NCBI GenBank assembly: GCA_016705365.1
Contig: JADIYI010000009.1
Span: 310,001 to 374,000 of the forward strand
Length of the DNA stretch: 64,000 bases
Origin: Gammaproteobacteria bacterium
GTDB lineage: Bacteria; Pseudomonadota; Gammaproteobacteria; Pseudomonadales; UBA5518
Reading direction: 5' to 3'
A model generated the notes under the pieces. The model was not told the origin of the DNA and did no database searches. It saw only the letters and a list, made by a program, of their open reading frames with translations. The position numbers and the translations under genes are program-made. Within the stretch, counting starts at the first letter, position 1. The number at the start of each line of letters is the position of its first letter. Below, piece by piece: positions 9,056 to 18,773 of the stretch.

Positions 9056-9098
9056 CCGGGTGCCGCAGCGCCGCCTCAGGCAGCGCTGTGGCACCGGG
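9056..9098. terminator. hairpin between convergent genes, probable bidirectional terminator
   Basis: Arms at 9056-9071 and 9083-9098 pair at 14 of 16 positions (CCGGGTGCCGCAGCGC against its complement). It sits exactly between the end of the ferritin-like gene and the stop of the leftward TonB receptor gene. There is no strong T-run, so efficiency is uncertain. Confidence 0.55.
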
Positions 9099-9100
9099 TG

Positions 9101-11428
9101 CTACATCGAGCCGAACCGGTAACTGACGTCCACGCCATAGGTGCGCGGCTCGCCCCACTGACTGGTGCTTGCACGCCCCAGACCGATGCCGGTCAGGTCG
9201 AATTCGTAGCCGCCGATCTTGTACTCCTCGTCGGTGGCATTACGTACCCAGCCGGAGATACTGAGGCGGCCGTCGCCAAGCGCGATGTCGTCATAGCCAA
9301 GGCGCAGGTTCAGGATGTCGTAGCCGTCCTGCGCGAGATCTTTGTTGCCGCTGATCTTCGGCGTGAACACCAGATCGCTCATGCCGGACCAGTCGATCCG
9401 CGCGCGCAACTCGCCGTTGTCGCTGAATTTGGGAAAGGTATAGTTCAGGGACACGTTGTAGCTGTGCTCCGGCGTGTACTCGAAGGCACGGTCGTTCGAG
9501 ATATCGCTGAGCGCACCGGTGTTATTGTCGAAGGAAAGGAACTCGTCGTACTCGGGATCGACATAACCATAACCCGCGGTGATATCGAGCCCCGGAACCA
9601 GCATGATCACGGTCTCGACTTCCAGCCCCTTTATGGTTGCCGAAGCGGCATTCTGCACCACGGTCGAATAGCCGCCCTGGGCGCCGCCGTCCACCGCGTT
9701 GACCTGCGCCTGCATATCGCTGAGATCTTCGTAGAACACGCTCATGTTGAAGCGCAGCCGGTTGTCGAGCCACATCGACTTGATGCCGGCCTCGTAGCTG
9801 TCGACCTGCATATCGTCGTAGGGTCCCCACTGCAGCGGCGTGGAACTGCGGGCGTTGAAACCCCCGCTCTTGAATCCGCGGGTGAAACTGACATAGCTCA
9901 TCAGATCGTCGGTCCACTGGTAATTCAGCACCACGCGCGGTGACCACCCCGAATCATCGATCTTGGTCGGAATTGATGCCGGATAACCCCCATAGGTCTG
10001 CGCCCAGGTATCGAGATAGGTGAAACCCGCACCCCCGTCCGTCGTGACACTGTGATTCTGCTCGCGCTCCTCGTCGGTGTAGCGTACACCGAGCGAAGCG
10101 GAGAATTTATCCGTGAAGTTCAGATCTACCTCGCCGTATGCTGCCAGGCTGGTATTGTCGATATCGGTGTAGAACTCCTGGCTCAGATCGAACAAGTCGA
10201 TCATCTGCGTATTGACGAAATCGCCGTCCTCGTTGAAGTAGAACAGCCCCCCCACGAAATCGACAAAGCCGTCAAAGCCGCTTCCCGTGAGCTGGAATTC
10301 CTGACTGGTCGAATCCAGCGTGAAGTGGTCAGGAATGTTGAACAGCAACGGTGTCGTGGTGCCAAAGGCGTTGTTGACCAGGTAGTTCTCCGACTCGCGA
10401 TAGCCGGTGATGGATTTCAGCACCAGGTCCGTGAACACACCGGCGTCGCCAAACTCGTAGCTCATCGTCAAGCCATGACCCTCGAGATCCACATCATTGC
10501 GCGATACCCCCCAGCTGGTGACCTTGTCCTCGCGATGGGGACGCACGTTATCGCCATGCAGCAAGCCCAGAACGCCGGTCGCCGAATTCAGCTGCGGGAC
10601 CATCGCGTGCTCGCGTTTCTCCTGCCAGTCATAGGCATAATCGAGTGTGAAGCGCTCATTGGGTGTCCAGCGTACGGCGCCACGCAATGCGTTGTTGTCC
10701 TCGCTCCAGATATCCTCACCCAACGTGTTTTTGACAAAGGGATCACGGTTCTTGCTGAGCACCGCCACGCTGGCCGCAAGGCCATCCGTCACCGGGAATT
10801 CGAGATAGGCCTTGCCGTTGAGGCGGCCATAGTCACCGACGGTTACCATCGCTTCACCACCGAGCTCACCGGTGGGTTTGCGCGTGTTCAGCAGCACGGC
10901 ACCACCAACCGTGTTCTTGCCGTAGAGCGTGCCCTGCGGGCCGCGCAGCACTTCCACCCGCTCCAGAGATACCATATCGAACAGGGATCCGATCGACTTG
11001 CCGATATAGACACCATCGAGGTAGATGCCGACCATCGGGTCCTCGGTGATCGTGAAGTCGGTACGACACAAGCCGCGCATGCAGATCAGCGTACCGTCAT
11101 CGCCGCCGGTGTTGGGCATGATCATCAGGTTCGGGGTCATCTCACTGAGATGCGAAACATCGGTGACGCCGATCTCCGCGATGTCCTTCGCGCTGAACGC
11201 GGTCACCGACACCGGCACTTCCTGCAGGCTTTCCTCGCGCCGGCGCGCGGTGATCGTCATTTCCTCGATCTGCCAGGATCCGGAGGGCTCCGCTCCACCC
11301 TGCGCCGCGGCACCCGGTGCGTTGGCCGCACCCAGGGCAGCCATCCCGATCGCGAGCGCGAGGGTCCTGGAACGAAATCGCTCACGCGTGGTGGCGCCTT
11401 TGACCCTGAGATCGATTGATGCGGACAT
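9101..11428 (-). CDS. TonB-dependent outer-membrane receptor
   Basis: A 775-residue outer-membrane importer. A signal peptide (LALAIGMAALGAANAPGAAAQ) precedes a TonB box EEMTITARRREESLQ, the plug with GIYLDGVYIGK and LERVEVLRGPQGTLYGKN, and the barrel ending in YRFGSM. The plug holds two unusual cysteines close together (ICMRGLC). I chose the ATG at 11428, preceded by AAGGGG eight bases upstream. It follows block 1 of CoA-linked catabolic genes on the same strand after a 333-base gap, suggesting uptake of that pathway's substrate. Confidence 0.92.
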   Translation of the reverse strand: MSASIDLRVKGATTRERFRSRTLALAIGMAALGAANAPGAAAQGGAEPSGSWQIEEMTITARRREESLQEVPVSVTAFSAKDIAEIGVTDVSHLSEMTPNLMIMPNTGGDDGTLICMRGLCRTDFTITEDPMVGIYLDGVYIGKSIGSLFDMVSLERVEVLRGPQGTLYGKNTVGGAVLLNTRKPTGELGGEAMVTVGDYGRLNGKAYLEFPVTDGLAASVAVLSKNRDPFVKNTLGEDIWSEDNNALRGAVRWTPNERFTLDYAYDWQEKREHAMVPQLNSATGVLGLLHGDNVRPHREDKVTSWGVSRNDVDLEGHGLTMSYEFGDAGVFTDLVLKSITGYRESENYLVNNAFGTTTPLLFNIPDHFTLDSTSQEFQLTGSGFDGFVDFVGGLFYFNEDGDFVNTQMIDLFDLSQEFYTDIDNTSLAAYGEVDLNFTDKFSASLGVRYTDEEREQNHSVTTDGGAGFTYLDTWAQTYGGYPASIPTKIDDSGWSPRVVLNYQWTDDLMSYVSFTRGFKSGGFNARSSTPLQWGPYDDMQVDSYEAGIKSMWLDNRLRFNMSVFYEDLSDMQAQVNAVDGGAQGGYSTVVQNAASATIKGLEVETVIMLVPGLDITAGYGYVDPEYDEFLSFDNNTGALSDISNDRAFEYTPEHSYNVSLNYTFPKFSDNGELRARIDWSGMSDLVFTPKISGNKDLAQDGYDILNLRLGYDDIALGDGRLSISGWVRNATDEEYKIGGYEFDLTGIGLGRASTSQWGEPRTYGVDVSYRFGSM

Positions 11429-11761
11429 ATGGATACCCCTTGAAGTCATGTTGATCGGCACGCGTGCGACGGCTTCCCGACCGGTGCCGGCACTATCGCT
11501 CGCGATTTACACGCATCGCCTGCCACCCGCGATTGACGGGGCGGCGATCCATTTCAAAGTGTAGTGGCGCAGGCGCGGTGCGCGCTCGACGCCATGAAGC
11601 ACAATCGGACAAAAAAGTATCCATTCAGGACATCCGGGAACTTCGGCAAACGGGGACAGATTTCGTTCTCTCCCGCAACCACGTGCCCGCCGCGCGCCGC
11701 CAGCCGCCCTCGATCGAGGCACTTTCGACAGTTGTTCCAACGCCGGGCTGGTGCCGTGAAA
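11429..11761. other. gap with a half REP-like motif, no gene supported
   Basis: This 333-base stretch separates the TonB receptor from the frameshifted CoA-transferase upstream on the same strand. It must hold the receptor's ribosome site and probably its promoter, but I see no convincing -35/-10 pair. At 11651-11665 there is a single arm ACGGGGACAGATTTC, similar to another palindrome type linked to REP-associated transposases, without its partner arm. No frame here looks coding. Confidence 0.4.
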
Positions 11762-13013
11762 CTACCTGGATTTGTTCCGCTCCAGGCGCCGTCTTTCGAT
11801 TTCGCCGTGATCGGCCACCAGTCCTTCGCGTACCAGCGCCGCCGCCTCCTCTGCGCTGTAGCCGAGTTCGCCGAGCAGCTCGAAGGTGTGCTCTCCAAGC
11901 AACGGCGGGTGCAGTCGCACGCTTCCCGGGGTTTCATAGAAGCGGATCGGCACGCCGGTCACCCGCACTTCGCCGAGCAGCGGATGGCTGGTCGGCACGA
12001 TCATGTTGTTGTGCAGGATCTGGGGATCACGCACCACGTCCTCGACCTGGTTGATTGGCGCCGTGAGCACATCGGCCGCGATCAGTTTCGGGAGGAGTTC
12101 CTCGCGCGTGTACGCCTGCGTGCGCTCGGCGACCACGCGATCGAGCTCGTCCTGATTCGTCAGCCGCGCCGCGATATCGTGAAAGCGTGGATCGGTGTCC
12201 CAGTCGACCTCGAGCGCGCGGCACAGCTTGACGAAGAATTTCTCGCCCGGCGTGGTGATCACGACGTGTCCGCCGTCGCGCGTCGGATAAACGCCCGAGG
12301 GCGCGAAATACAGGCTGCGGTTTCCGGTACGTACCGGCGCCTCCCCGGTCGCGAGATAGGTGCCGATCGAGCTCGCCTGCGCATGCATCAGCGCATCGAG
12401 CAGCGAGACTTCCACACGCTGTCCGGCACCGGTGCGGTCACGCACACGCAGCGCCGCCTGGGCCGCATTGGCGACCAGCAGCGAGGTGATCACGTCGACC
12501 GCGGGGAAACCGGTGCGCACCGGCTCGCCATCCGGGTCACCGTTCAGCGCCAGCACACCGGCATAACCCTGGGCGAGAAAAGTCGATGCCCGGACGGCCC
12601 GCGTAGGGACCGTCCGGACCGAACGCGGTGACACCGACCCACACGATATGGGGTTTGAGCACGGCCACCTGCTCGTAGTTGAGGCCGAGCTTGCTCAGCG
12701 CCGGCTCGCGGATATTGCTGATCAGCACATCGGCGGTGCGCACCAAACGCGCAAACACCTCGCGCGCACCCTCCTCGCGCAGATCGATCACGATGTCGCG
12801 CTTGTTGCGATTCAGGCTGAGATAGGGACCGCGCTCGGTGCCGCGCAGCGGGCCGAGGTGACGGCTCTCATCGCCGTAGTGCGATTCCACGCGAATCACG
12901 TCGGCACCGAGATCCCCGAGCAGCGTGGCACCGTAAGGGCCCGCGAGCATGGTCGAGATATCGAGCACGCGCAGCCCTTCCAACGGTCCAGCCGACGGTT
13001 TTTGTTCACTCAT
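11762..13013 (-). pseudogene. class III (CaiB/BaiF) CoA-transferase, single-base frameshift
   Basis: Family members move CoA between acyl acids. Codons from 13013 read as a normal N-terminus (VLDISTMLAGPYGATLLGDLGADVIRVES) up to GRPGIDF; then one extra A in the run 12578-12581 shifts the frame. Removing it restores FLAQGYAGVLALNGDPDGEPVR and a full protein of about 416 residues with the catalytic Asp in GFPAVDVITSLL. A real mutation and an assembly error at the homopolymer are both possible. As read, the product stops near residue 158. It is the seventh gene of block 1, 30 bases after the LLM gene. Confidence 0.85.
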
Positions 13014-13043
13014 GGTAGAGATTTCCTGGTGTGGGCCGGCACA

Positions 13044-14111
13044 TCAGGCGTGCAGGCGTTGAACCGTTTCGCGCACGAAATCGGTATCGGCTTGCGCCGC
13101 CGGCGGTAGATCGATCAGCACGGTGTCGAACAATCCCGCCACACGCTCACGCAGACGATCCGCGAATTCATCGAAGCGCGCGATGACGGCCCATTGTTCC
13201 AGCATATCGTCGCGGATCAGCGCCGGCATCTCGGCCCACTTTCCCGCGAGCGAAAGGCGGTGCAACTCGAGCCCGACCTCTTCCCAGCCATGGAATGCGA
13301 GCACCGCATGATAAGAGCGAGTGGAGGCGTAGAACGAAATCTGCTGGCGTAGCGCGTCCTTGGCTTTCTGCACCGCCTCCTCGTCGCGCCCGAGCGCCAG
13401 AAACGGCGCCCCGGTCAGTTCGAAATCCGTGCGCTCGCGTCCCGCCTTCATCAAGCCCGCATCGATCGCAGGCAGCAGCACCGAACGCGTGTAGTCGAAG
13501 GTTCCCACCGGATGCAGCCGCAAGCCCTCGCAGAGCTCACCGGCGAGACGCGCCATGTACGGATTGACCGCCGCGACCTGGATCGGGATATCGGGATGCG
13601 CGATCGGTCCCGGGTTGAAAAACGGCGGGATCATCGTGAAGCGGTAGTGCTTCCCCTCGAAATACTGCGGGTTTTTCGGGTCCTGGAACGAGCGGAATAT
13701 CGCGCGCAGGCACTGCACGTACTCACGCATCCGTGGCCCGGGAGCAGACGGCCAAGGCGTGGAATAGCGGCGCTCGTTGTGGCCCTTGATCTGGGTGCCG
13801 ATGCCGAGCACAAAGCGTCCCTGAGAATAATGCTGCAGATCCCAGGCACATTGCGCGGTGACCATGGGGCTGCGCGGAAACGCGATCGCGACATTGGTGC
13901 CGAGACGCACCCGCGTGGTGTGCTCGGCGGCAACCGCGAGCGGCAGGTACGGATCATGTCCAGCCTCGGGTGTGGTGATGCCGTCGAAGCCGAGATTCTC
14001 GAGCGTGCGCGCGCGTTCAGCGATGCGCGCGAGCGCCGTGCCGGCCTGCCCCTTCCCGGCATACTGGGCTGTGTCCGGCCCCATCATCACGGTCTCGACG
14101 CGCAGTGTCAT
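13044..14111 (-). CDS. LLM-class flavin oxidoreductase, TIGR03617-like (F420 type)
   Basis: A 355-residue luciferase-like TIM barrel that uses F420 or FMN for hydride transfer. Signatures include NLGFDGITTPEAGHDPYLPL, RVRLGTNVAIAFPRSPM and KGHNERRYSTPWPSAPGPRMREY. It is full length and closely similar to the gene at 53061-54131, which opens block 3, so the two operons probably run parallel chemistry. It lies 26 bases after a crotonase gene and 30 bases before the frameshifted CoA-transferase. Whether this organism makes F420 cannot be seen from the window. Confidence 0.88.
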   Translation of the reverse strand: MTLRVETVMMGPDTAQYAGKGQAGTALARIAERARTLENLGFDGITTPEAGHDPYLPLAVAAEHTTRVRLGTNVAIAFPRSPMVTAQCAWDLQHYSQGRFVLGIGTQIKGHNERRYSTPWPSAPGPRMREYVQCLRAIFRSFQDPKNPQYFEGKHYRFTMIPPFFNPGPIAHPDIPIQVAAVNPYMARLAGELCEGLRLHPVGTFDYTRSVLLPAIDAGLMKAGRERTDFELTGAPFLALGRDEEAVQKAKDALRQQISFYASTRSYHAVLAFHGWEEVGLELHRLSLAGKWAEMPALIRDDMLEQWAVIARFDEFADRLRERVAGLFDTVLIDLPPAAQADTDFVRETVQRLHA

Positions 14112-14137
14112 GAGTGCTCCCTTGTCACGCGTGGGCC

Positions 14138-14917
14138 TCAGCGTCCCTTGAACTCGGGTTTGCGCTTCTCCATGAATGCACGCGGCCCCTCGGTCGCGTC
14201 ATAGGAGCCGAACACGCGCGCGCCGATGGCTTTTTCCAGCACGAAACCCGGCTCCAGGTTAGCCTGGCGCAGCACGATCTCCTTGGCCGTGCGCACCGCG
14301 AACGGACTGTTCAGGCAGATCTTTTCCGCGATGCGCAGCGCCTCGTCCATCAGTTGCTCGCGCGGCACCACGCGGTTGATCAACCCGATGTCATAGGCGC
14401 GGCGCGCATCGATATTCTCGCCCGTGAGCAGCAGCTCCATCGCCACCGCCCAGGGGATTTGCCGCGGCAGGCGCACATGTGTGCCGCCGGTGGGCACCAG
14501 GCCGAAGCGCACTTCGCCGAGGCCGAAGGTCGCATGCTCGGAAGCGATGCGGATATCGGTACCCTGCATGAATTCCATGCCACCGGCGATGCAGAAACCG
14601 TTCACGGCGGCAATGATCGGTTTGAACACATCGGAGAACGGGCGCTTGGTATGATCCGAATAGCCCAGTTGCTCGCCCGCGTTCAGTCGCGGGATTGCTT
14701 CCTGCAGATCCATGCCGGCGCAAAATGCCTTCTCGCCGGCGCCGGTGAGAATCGCGACCCACAGCTCGTCGTCGTTCTGGAAGTCGGCGAAACAGGCATC
14801 CATCGCCGCGAGCATCTCGACGGTGAACGCATTCATGGCACGCGGCCGGTTGATGGTCATCAGCGCGATGTGGCCGCGCTTTTCGTAGCCAAATGTTTCC
14901 GGCAGTTCCAATGTCAT
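14138..14917 (-). CDS. enoyl-CoA hydratase/isomerase family protein
   Basis: A 259-residue crotonase that hydrates or isomerises an enoyl-CoA. The oxyanion-hole motifs are CAGMDLQ and GFCIAGGMEF, and the catalytic loop is FGLGEVRFGLVPTGG, retaining a Glu typical of hydratases. The C-terminus has FMEKRKPEFKGR, common in bacterial catabolic members. The ATG at 14917, with GGGGAG upstream, is preferred over a GTG at 14962 that would add 15 residues. It lies between the DUF35 gene and the LLM gene in block 1. Confidence 0.9.
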   Translation of the reverse strand: MTLELPETFGYEKRGHIALMTINRPRAMNAFTVEMLAAMDACFADFQNDDELWVAILTGAGEKAFCAGMDLQEAIPRLNAGEQLGYSDHTKRPFSDVFKPIIAAVNGFCIAGGMEFMQGTDIRIASEHATFGLGEVRFGLVPTGGTHVRLPRQIPWAVAMELLLTGENIDARRAYDIGLINRVVPREQLMDEALRIAEKICLNSPFAVRTAKEIVLRQANLEPGFVLEKAIGARVFGSYDATEGPRAFMEKRKPEFKGR

Positions 14918-14969
14918 CTGCTGTTTCTCCCCTGCGCTGATTGGTTGATCCGTTGTCGCCACGCGGTGC

Positions 14970-15395
14970 TCAGCCCGGCCTGCGGCGAAAACGCGGCAGG
15001 CTGACCTCGGGCGTCACCGCCTCGAATTCCACCTCGACCGGCAGGCCGATCACGAGCTCCTGCGGCGCGCAGTCGACCATGTTGCCGAGCAGGCGCACGC
15101 CCTCTTCCATCTCCACCACCACCGGCGCCAGCGGCGTGTCGTTCGCGAATGCCGGATGCAGCGCGCGCTGCACCACGGTCCAGGTGTAGACAGTGCCGCG
15201 TCCGCTGGAGCGCGCCCATTCCCAGGCGAAGGAATTGCATTGCGCGCAGAGCTCGCGCGGCACATGACGAAACGTTCCGCAATCGGTACAGCGCTGGAAG
15301 CGCAGCTCGCCCTGGCGGCACCACGCATAGAACTCGCCGCTCAGCCCCTCCAGCACGGGCAGCGGTTTGGCGTAAGGCAGGGCATCGTTGCTCAT
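14970..15395 (-). CDS. DUF35 zinc-ribbon/OB-fold protein, partner of the thiolase-like gene
   Basis: A 141-residue acyl-CoA-binding accessory protein. An N-terminal helix (FYAWCRQGELRFQRC) leads into a zinc ribbon with two CxxC knuckles (RCTDCG and LCAQCNS), then an OB-fold (TVYTWTVVQR, PVVVEMEEGVRLLGNMVD). In steroid side-chain degradation, DUF35 domains bind and activate SCP-x-type thiolase-like aldolases such as Ltp2. The gene lies 17 bases downstream of exactly such a thiolase-like gene, so a complex is likely. Confidence 0.9.
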   Translation of the reverse strand: MSNDALPYAKPLPVLEGLSGEFYAWCRQGELRFQRCTDCGTFRHVPRELCAQCNSFAWEWARSSGRGTVYTWTVVQRALHPAFANDTPLAPVVVEMEEGVRLLGNMVDCAPQELVIGLPVEVEFEAVTPEVSLPRFRRRPG

Positions 15396-15412
15396 CGGGT
15401 TCCGCTCCTTCG

Positions 15413-16591
15413 CTAGCGTCGCAGAATCGCGATGCTGCCATCGCCGAAATCGCCCCAGCCGGTGACCACGCCGATCTCGGCATCCGCCACCTGGCGCGCC
15501 CCGGCCGTGCCGCGCAATTGCTTGACTGCCTCGACGATATGGCCGATGCCGAGCGAGTGCGCGTGCGACAACAATCCGCCATGGGTATTAACCGGCAGCC
15601 GGCCACCGAGCTCGATCGCCCCGTTCTCGACGAAGGCTCCGCCTTCGCCGCGTGCGCAGAAGCCGGCCTCCTCCAGTTGCTGTATCACCTCGAAGGTGAA
15701 GCAATCATAGATCTGCGCGAAATCGGCATCGGCCGGTGTGACGCCCGCCATCCGGAACGCTTCGGGCGCGGCGTTGGTGAGTCCGGTACGGTGGAAATCC
15801 TGGCGGTTGATGATCTCGTCGGCAGGATAGGGTTGCCCGGCGGCCGCGCCCATGATGTAGACCGGCGGCTTGCCGAGATCGCGGGCGCGCTCCACCGTGG
15901 TGACGATGCAGGCCGAGGCACCATCCGTCTCGAGACAGCAGTCATTCACGCGGTAGGGATCGGCCAGCATCGGCGAGGCGAGGTAGTCGGCCAGCGTGAG
16001 CGGCTTGCCGTGCATCAGCGCGGCGGGGTTCAGTTGCGCGTGGCGCCGCATCGCTACCGCGACCGCACCCATCTGCTCGTGGGTGGTGCCATATTCGTGC
16101 ATGTGGCGCCGCGCCATCAGCGCGTACCACTGTGGCGGCGCCGTGAGACCCTGCGGCAGGTAGTAATCCCAGGCGATTGCGCCACCGGGGATGGAATGCT
16201 TGTCGGAGCTGACGGTCTCGCGCACGCGCGCACCGGAGTATCCGTTCCAGCCCCCGGGAATCAGCACGTAGTTCGCCGCGCCGCTGGCAACCGCCATCGC
16301 GGCCATGCGCAGCGAGGCAACCGGCGCCGCGCCGCCCATGTGGATGATCGCGGCGAAGCGCAGATTCTCCGCCCCCAGATTCGCGGCGAGGGACTCGCAC
16401 TTGCCGACATTCGGGAACGCCAGCACGCCGTCGATCTGCTTGCCGTCGAGGCCGGCATCCTGCAACGCCGCGACCGCAGCGTGCAGCTGCAGCGCTTCCT
16501 CGCTGAGTCCCGATCCGGGCTTGCGGCAGTAGGTGGTCTCCCCGATGCCTACGATGCAGGCCTTGTCCTTGAACACGATTTCACCTTTCAT
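15413..16591 (-). CDS. thiolase-like (SCP-x/Ltp2 type) protein, probable retro-aldolase
   Basis: A 392-residue thiolase-fold protein. The usual nucleophile-cysteine region reads HMGGAAPVASL, with no cysteine, and the C-terminal loop WGDFGDGS lacks the second active-site cysteine. The NTHGGLLSHAHS histidine region and YDCFTFEVIQQLEEAGFC are kept. This pattern fits Ltp2-like enzymes that cleave a beta-hydroxyacyl-CoA by retro-aldol reaction, not true thiolases. The DUF35 gene follows immediately, as in sterol side-chain clusters. The steroid link is inference. Confidence 0.85.
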   Translation of the reverse strand: MKGEIVFKDKACIVGIGETTYCRKPGSGLSEEALQLHAAVAALQDAGLDGKQIDGVLAFPNVGKCESLAANLGAENLRFAAIIHMGGAAPVASLRMAAMAVASGAANYVLIPGGWNGYSGARVRETVSSDKHSIPGGAIAWDYYLPQGLTAPPQWYALMARRHMHEYGTTHEQMGAVAVAMRRHAQLNPAALMHGKPLTLADYLASPMLADPYRVNDCCLETDGASACIVTTVERARDLGKPPVYIMGAAAGQPYPADEIINRQDFHRTGLTNAAPEAFRMAGVTPADADFAQIYDCFTFEVIQQLEEAGFCARGEGGAFVENGAIELGGRLPVNTHGGLLSHAHSLGIGHIVEAVKQLRGTAGARQVADAEIGVVTGWGDFGDGSIAILRR

Positions 16592-16601
16592 TCACAACGA
16601 A

Positions 16602-17510
16602 TCAGTTCTTGTGCTGCGCCTCGTAGTCCGCGAGCAGTTGCGCGCGCGCCTCGGCTTCGCGCCGGCGGATATCCCAGAATTCGGGCTTGCGCTTGGCCAT
16701 GAATGCCGCACCGCCTTCCTTGCCCTCGGGCATGTCGAACCAGTCGGGGTACATCCCGGCCGAGGTGATGCACGGATCGCGGTAACCGTCCATTTCCTGG
16801 TCGAACGCGGCTTTCAGCACCTCCAGGCATCCCGGGCTGAGCGCCAGCATTTCCGCGCACCACTGATCGACTTCCGCCTCGAGCCGCTCCAGCGGCACCA
16901 CGCAGTTGACCAGCCCCATCTCGAGCGCCTGCGCCGCCGGATACTTGCGGCACAGCATCCACATTTCGCGCGCCTTCTTCGCGCCCACGACCTTGCTCAG
17001 GTACGGCACGAAGAAGCCGTCGGCGGGCGAGGAGACGCGCGGACCAGCCTGGCCGAACACGGCGTTGTCGGCCGCGATGGTGAAGTCGCAGCAGTAAGCC
17101 ATGTGGTTGTGACCGGCAAGGCAATAACCCTGTACCTGGGCAATGATCGGTTTGCGCGACATACGCATCAAGCGGTTGTGCGGGTAGCGGTTGTAGAAGG
17201 CCTCGCGCAGGCCCCAGCGTTCCCATTCGACATCGCCACCGGCGCCGAAATGCTTGCCGCTGGCGGCGACGATGATCACACCGACCATGGGATCGTGGTT
17301 GGCGTCGTAGAACGCACGGAACATCTCGTCGACGGTGGCGAGCGTCAGCGTGTTCATCTTGTCGGGCTTGTTCAGCGTGATGCGGGCCACGCCGCCGCCG
17401 CTCGCCAGGTGGGTCTTCTTCTGGTAGGCAATCTCCACAAAGTTATCGAGCCCGTCGCCACCCGGGGTGCGCCACCCGCTCCAGTTCGCTGTCGCTTCGC
17501 CTTCATTCAT
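16602..17510 (-). CDS. crotonase family protein, MenB/BadI-like
   Basis: A 302-residue crotonase. The motifs AGPRVSSPADGFFVPYLSKVVG and AKKAREMWMLCRKYPAAQAL with MGLVNCVVPLERLE resemble MenB naphthoyl-CoA synthase and ring-opening hydrolases such as BadI more than ordinary enoyl-CoA hydratases. No menaquinone genes are nearby, so a carbon-ring hydrolase or hydratase role in catabolism is more likely than vitamin K synthesis. The N-terminus is about 35 residues longer than that of plain hydratases. It lies 10 bases before the thiolase-like gene. Confidence 0.8.
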   Translation of the reverse strand: MNEGEATANWSGWRTPGGDGLDNFVEIAYQKKTHLASGGGVARITLNKPDKMNTLTLATVDEMFRAFYDANHDPMVGVIIVAASGKHFGAGGDVEWERWGLREAFYNRYPHNRLMRMSRKPIIAQVQGYCLAGHNHMAYCCDFTIAADNAVFGQAGPRVSSPADGFFVPYLSKVVGAKKAREMWMLCRKYPAAQALEMGLVNCVVPLERLEAEVDQWCAEMLALSPGCLEVLKAAFDQEMDGYRDPCITSAGMYPDWFDMPEGKEGGAAFMAKRKPEFWDIRRREAEARAQLLADYEAQHKN

Positions 17511-17546
17511 CGATCACTGCCTCCGTTGCGGCTGATTGGGCTCATT

Positions 17547-18755
17547 TCAGGGAATCGCGCCCGCAGCCTTGAATGCCTCGATTTCGTCCCAGGAATATTC
17601 CAGCAGATCCATCATCAGCAGCTCCGTGTCCTGCCCCAGCTGTGGACCCAGCGTGTTCACTTCGCCCGGTGTCTTCGACAGCGCGACCGGCAGGCCGCGC
17701 ACATCGACCTCACGTCGCACTTCCTCGCAGTAGGCCTTCATCAGGTAGTCGTTGTCCCAGGCCTGCGGATCCTTGATTACATCGGCCAGCGTGTTGACCG
17801 GTGCCGCCACCACCCCATGCTCCGCGCAGCGCGTGAGCAGCGTGTCGTGGTCGAGCCCCGCGCTCAGCGTCTCGAATTCCGCGATCAGGTCGACGTTGTT
17901 CGCCACGCGTGCCGCAGCGGTCGCAAAACGCGGATCCCCGATCAGCTTGCCATCACCCAGCGCCGCACACAGCAGCCGGAAGCGCGCATCCTCGTTCGGC
18001 TCGCATACGTAGACCCACTTGCCGCGGGTCGGATAGAGATTCCACAACGGGTTCGGCGCCGCGCGCCGCGAGTGCTGCAGTGCCCGGTCACCGTTGCCGG
18101 CAAGATAGGACTGCAACTGCGGCGCCGCGAGGTAGAGCTGTGCGCCGTAGAGCGAGGCATCGATGCACTGTCCATGGCCGCAGCGGTTGCGCTGATAGAG
18201 GGCCAACACGATCGCAAAAGCCGACATGATGCCGCCGTAGGCATCACCCGATCCCATGCCAAGGTAGATCGGCGGCTGACCGGGCTCGCCGAGACGCGCC
18301 ATGATGCCGGTAAGCGCCTGCACGGTCATGTCGAACGATGGCCGCGATACCCCGCCGAAGCGGCCGTAGCCGGTATTGGTCGCATAGACCAGGCGCGGAT
18401 TGATCTCCTTCAGCTTCGCCCACGACAGGCCCCAGCCGTCCAGCAACTCGGGCGACATGTTCGACAGGAACACATCGGATTTCTCCACCAGGCGGTACAT
18501 GATCTGCTGCCCCTCGGGCTTGCGCAGGTCGATCACCAGGCTTTTCTTGTTGCGGTTGATGACCAGGAAATACTGGTTCCAGTCGCCGATCTCCAGCGAT
18601 TTGATGCTGCGCACGCCGCGTGCCTGATCACCGCCCTGCGGGCGCTCGACCTTGATCACGTCGGCGCCGAAATCGGCCAGGAACTGCGCCGACACCGGGC
18701 CCTGGAACCAGACCGTGAGGTCGATGACGCGAATGCCTTCCAATGCTCTTGCCAC
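17547..18755 (-). CDS. class III (CaiB/BaiF) CoA-transferase, catalytic Asp present
   Basis: A 402-residue protein of the family that transfers CoA between carboxylic acids. The N-terminus VIDLTVWFQGPVSAQFLADFGADVIKVE is typical, and the catalytic aspartate is seen in MGSGDAYGG. Translation starts at a GTG with GGAAGG upstream. The adjacent upstream gene is a same-length paralogue in which this Asp is replaced, so the two may form a heteromeric transferase with one catalytic subunit. Both sit at the start of block 1, where the substrate would be activated. Confidence 0.9.
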   Translation of the reverse strand: MARALEGIRVIDLTVWFQGPVSAQFLADFGADVIKVERPQGGDQARGVRSIKSLEIGDWNQYFLVINRNKKSLVIDLRKPEGQQIMYRLVEKSDVFLSNMSPELLDGWGLSWAKLKEINPRLVYATNTGYGRFGGVSRPSFDMTVQALTGIMARLGEPGQPPIYLGMGSGDAYGGIMSAFAIVLALYQRNRCGHGQCIDASLYGAQLYLAAPQLQSYLAGNGDRALQHSRRAAPNPLWNLYPTRGKWVYVCEPNEDARFRLLCAALGDGKLIGDPRFATAAARVANNVDLIAEFETLSAGLDHDTLLTRCAEHGVVAAPVNTLADVIKDPQAWDNDYLMKAYCEEVRREVDVRGLPVALSKTPGEVNTLGPQLGQDTELLMMDLLEYSWDEIEAFKAAGAIP

Positions 18756-18773
18756 GATGGACCTTCCGTATGC

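Noticed and set aside
16602..17510. MenB of menaquinone synthesis
   Set aside because: Motifs are MenB-like, but no other menaquinone gene is nearby and the gene is inside a catabolic operon.
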